Assembly (NCBI GenBank): GCA_018667995.1
Contig: JABIQT010000842.1
Coordinates: 1 to 8,052 of the forward strand
Direction of reading: 5' to 3'
Length of the DNA stretch: 8,052 nt
Source of the DNA: Candidatus Latescibacterota bacterium
Lineage (GTDB): Bacteria; JAAXHH01; JABIQT01
Of this stretch, positions 6,363-8,052 are shown piece by piece; within the stretch, counting starts at the first letter, position 1, and each line of letters begins with the position of its first letter. A program made the translations under genes and the position numbers. The notes beneath the pieces are model-generated. The model was given only the letters and a program-made list of their open reading frames with translations. It made no database searches and had not been told where the DNA came from.

Positions 6363-7127
6363 TCATTCCTCAATCAAACTTGCCTTCCGACCCCCGATTG
6401 AGGGAGGCGTCATTATTCTGCGTTGCTGCTCCGATACGTCCTCATATTCTGCTGGGTCATAATAGGCACTCGACCATGACGAATGCCCAGGACTGTATTT
6501 ATACAGAAGGGACCGTCTTTCATGATTCCCAGCCCAAGTCATGGTACCGTGGACAAGAGCTTCGGTAAAGATAATCAGATCACCCGCACTTGCCTCAGGT
6601 TGCACAACGTAGTGGGCGTTTCGGTCGAATGATCGTACATCGTCCGGTAGCTCTGAAAGAAAATTGGTCTTGTGTGTTCCGGGAATACAGACGAATCCGC
6701 CATCCCCCTTGCCAGCAGGGCTAAGACAGTAGGTAAACACAGTCAAACCGTTGCGGATGATGCCGTTATGACAGTCATACCAATGATCCCCGGATACGAC
6801 GGATCCTAGCTGCATCCGTGGGCCGCCATGCAGCCGCCCTGCAGTACCTCCGCGCCGCATGAAGATGCAGTAGTCGTGGTCGATTCTGAAATGCGGTCCC
6901 AATAAATCCCTCAAATACGGTAGCGCCCTGGGGTGATCTATGAGTGCCTGCGAAGGCGAGCCCCACAGCGAAACCTGGCTTGTCCTGCGGAAATTGGTAT
7001 CATCGTACTCCCCGGCAAAGGCCTCATCGGCTAGTTCATTCAGCGTATCAACTTCGTCGGGTGTGAGTACATCTTTCACCACCAGATAGCCCTCAAGATC
7101 GAACATAAACGTCTCTTCGGGGGTCAT
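6363..7127 (-). CDS. PhyH-family (phytanoyl-CoA dioxygenase-like) Fe(II)/2-oxoglutarate oxygenase with HGG in place of HxD
   Basis: A 254-residue cytosolic non-haem iron oxygenase of the PhyH superfamily. The N-terminus FDLEGYLVVKDVLTPDEVDTL (9-29) is the typical PhyH opening. The double-stranded beta-helix core follows, with HDYCIFMRRGGTAGRLHGGP (84-103), GDGGFVCIPGTHK (141-153) and GDLIIFTEALVHGTM (182-196), then the 2-oxoglutarate arginine near RRSLLYKYSPG (204-214). H100 and H193 are the expected metal ligands. The usual acidic ligand two residues after the first histidine is missing, since the motif reads H100-G101-G102. His-x-Gly/Ala is the arrangement known in 2-oxoglutarate halogenases such as SyrB2 and WelO5, though PhyH-like proteins of unknown function may also vary here. 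ATG 7127 follows AAAGGAG by five bases. It lies 19 bp behind the SGNH gene and is almost certainly cotranscribed with it. Family is firm; substrate and reaction are unknown. Confidence 0.9.
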   Translation of the reverse strand: MTPEETFMFDLEGYLVVKDVLTPDEVDTLNELADEAFAGEYDDTNFRRTSQVSLWGSPSQALIDHPRALPYLRDLLGPHFRIDHDYCIFMRRGGTAGRLHGGPRMQLGSVVSGDHWYDCHNGIIRNGLTVFTYCLSPAGKGDGGFVCIPGTHKTNFLSELPDDVRSFDRNAHYVVQPEASAGDLIIFTEALVHGTMTWAGNHERRSLLYKYSPGHSSWSSAYYDPAEYEDVSEQQRRIMTPPSIGGRKASLIEE

Positions 7128-7146
7128 GAACGCTCCTTTCTACTCA

Positions 7147-8052
7147 TTATTGTAAGTGCCCCTCTGATTGGGTCGTTCTTATCAAGTATTCCCCGTCGGA
7201 CAGATACTCCAGGAATCGCCTACTCACCTCTTGGTGACCCGCGGGAGTCCAATGTGTCCCGAACGCGGGATATCGATGTGGATTCTTCAGCTGCAATTGG
7301 TCGATCCCTTCTTCGTTCATATAGCGTGTCAGCTCAGCATTTTCGTCCTGAAGCCCCACTATGAATTGGGCCCCACGTGAAGTCACGTACGTATTGAGTT
7401 CAGACACGATCTCATAGGTGGGATCCGGAACTCGAATATGATCAGGATCGACCAGCCAGTGATATGTCCTGGCCAATCCCCGGACGAGATAGCTGGCGGT
7501 CCAGTCGTAATATTGGGCATAGAAGTAATTAATGGATGGCTGCACGGGGACGCCCTCCAACGAGAGTCTACCGTTCTCTATCGTATAATAGGGTTTGAAG
7601 TAGCCTTCAAATATCATGTTTGTGGTGTTATCGGCTTCATCGTTTATCTGGCAGAACACCAATAGTACGATATCTGGACGATATCTGTCAAAAAAGCGTC
7701 TGAGAAGGAGGAATTCCTGATCGGTGGAATAGCCACTCACCCCCATATTCATCACGTCCCAGTCGGTCAGCGCCGAATCAAGCCGATCCGTGAATCTCTC
7801 AGTCTGCTCCACGTCGAATCCCCATACGAACGAATCACCCAGAACAGCGATTCTCGGCCTATCCTTGGGGCCATGCTCGGTATCACGAAATCCATCACTA
7901 TTGTGAGTAACGGACACCGTTCGGCTGGCAGAGAATGTGCCCTCGCTCCTCTCCAATGGAAACCAACCGAGCTCCGAGTCGTATCTGTACAGCACATTTC
8001 TCTCGTCGAAGTGGCGATACAGATAATTCTTGAATACATATCGAAATATAAG
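7147..8052 (-). CDS. SGNH/GDSL-like hydrolase or acyltransferase-like protein, 5' end beyond the window
   Basis: The reading frame is open from the right window edge to the TAA at 7149-7147, so the gene starts outside the window. The first in-frame start-like codon inside is GTG 7995, but 19 coherent codons lie upstream of it (including NYLYRHFDERN), so it is probably internal. Counting from that GTG, IAVLGDSFVWG (49-59) is block I with nucleophile S55. MNMGVSGYSTDQE (82-94) is block II, FCQIND (114-119) is block III with N118, and GTHWTPAGH (246-254) is block V with H248 and H254. The usual aspartate before the histidine is not present. Such proteins hydrolyse or transfer ester-linked acyl groups, often at the cell surface; any N-terminal signal or membrane anchor would lie off the window. 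The stop is 19 bp from the PhyH start, so the two form an operon pair. Confidence 0.8.
   Translation of the reverse strand, partial: LIFRYVFKNYLYRHFDERNVLYRYDSELGWFPLERSEGTFSASRTVSVTHNSDGFRDTEHGPKDRPRIAVLGDSFVWGFDVEQTERFTDRLDSALTDWDVMNMGVSGYSTDQEFLLLRRFFDRYRPDIVLLVFCQINDEADNTTNMIFEGYFKPYYTIENGRLSLEGVPVQPSINYFYAQYYDWTASYLVRGLARTYHWLVDPDHIRVPDPTYEIVSELNTYVTSRGAQFIVGLQDENAELTRYMNEEGIDQLQLKNPHRYPAFGTHWTPAGHQEVSRRFLEYLSDGEYLIRTTQSEGHLQ

Noticed and set aside
7993-7995. GTG 7995 as the true start of the SGNH gene.
   Set aside because: The frame stays open to the window edge with sensible codons upstream and no clear SD precedes the GTG, so the start is more likely outside the window.

Overview
The window reads as a piece of a bacterial chromosome. 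Genes are densely packed, Shine-Dalgarno (SD) sites are canonical, sigma70-type promoters are visible, and base composition is roughly balanced by eye. The mix of a PhyH-family dioxygenase, an SGNH hydrolase and an ornithine cyclodeaminase-family protein is typical of uncultured, often marine, heterotrophs. The sequence alone does not fix the taxon. No transposase, phage gene, CRISPR array, tRNA or rRNA was seen.

Layout from left to right. A short RluA-type pseudouridine synthase lies on the + strand (83-733). Its 3' end faces a run of six genes that are all on the - strand. In transcription order these are: an SGNH/GDSL-like protein cut by the right window edge (8052-7147); a PhyH-family Fe(II)/2-oxoglutarate oxygenase 19 bp behind it (7127-6363); an ornithine cyclodeaminase/mu-crystallin family protein (6190-5234); a class I/II aminotransferase (5036-3876); a class V aminotransferase-fold protein (3650-2505); and a SelA-like PLP enzyme (2314-845). 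Only the SGNH-PhyH pair is tightly coupled. The other four genes are separated by gaps of 172-225 bp that carry regulatory-looking structure.

Two gaps have good minus-strand sigma70 promoters. The one ahead of the cyclodeaminase gene is TTGACT-17-TAGAAT, and the one ahead of the class V gene is TTGATT-17-TATAAT. Two gaps have perfect inverted repeats: 15 bp just upstream of the class I/II aminotransferase SD, and 12 bp between the class V and SelA-like genes. None of the hairpins has a U-tract, so they are not classical intrinsic terminators.

Functionally, three different fold-type-I PLP enzymes, an NAD(P)-binding amino/imino-acid enzyme and a non-haem iron oxygenase lie together. This points to chemistry on an amino acid or amino-acid-derived small molecule, either biosynthesis of a modified amino acid or breakdown of one. 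The class I/II aminotransferase resembles capreomycidine synthase (VioD)-type enzymes, and the oxygenase has His-Gly-Gly where the iron-binding His-x-Asp is expected. These two points make the block the best candidate for an undescribed pathway, but substrate and product cannot be read from the sequence.
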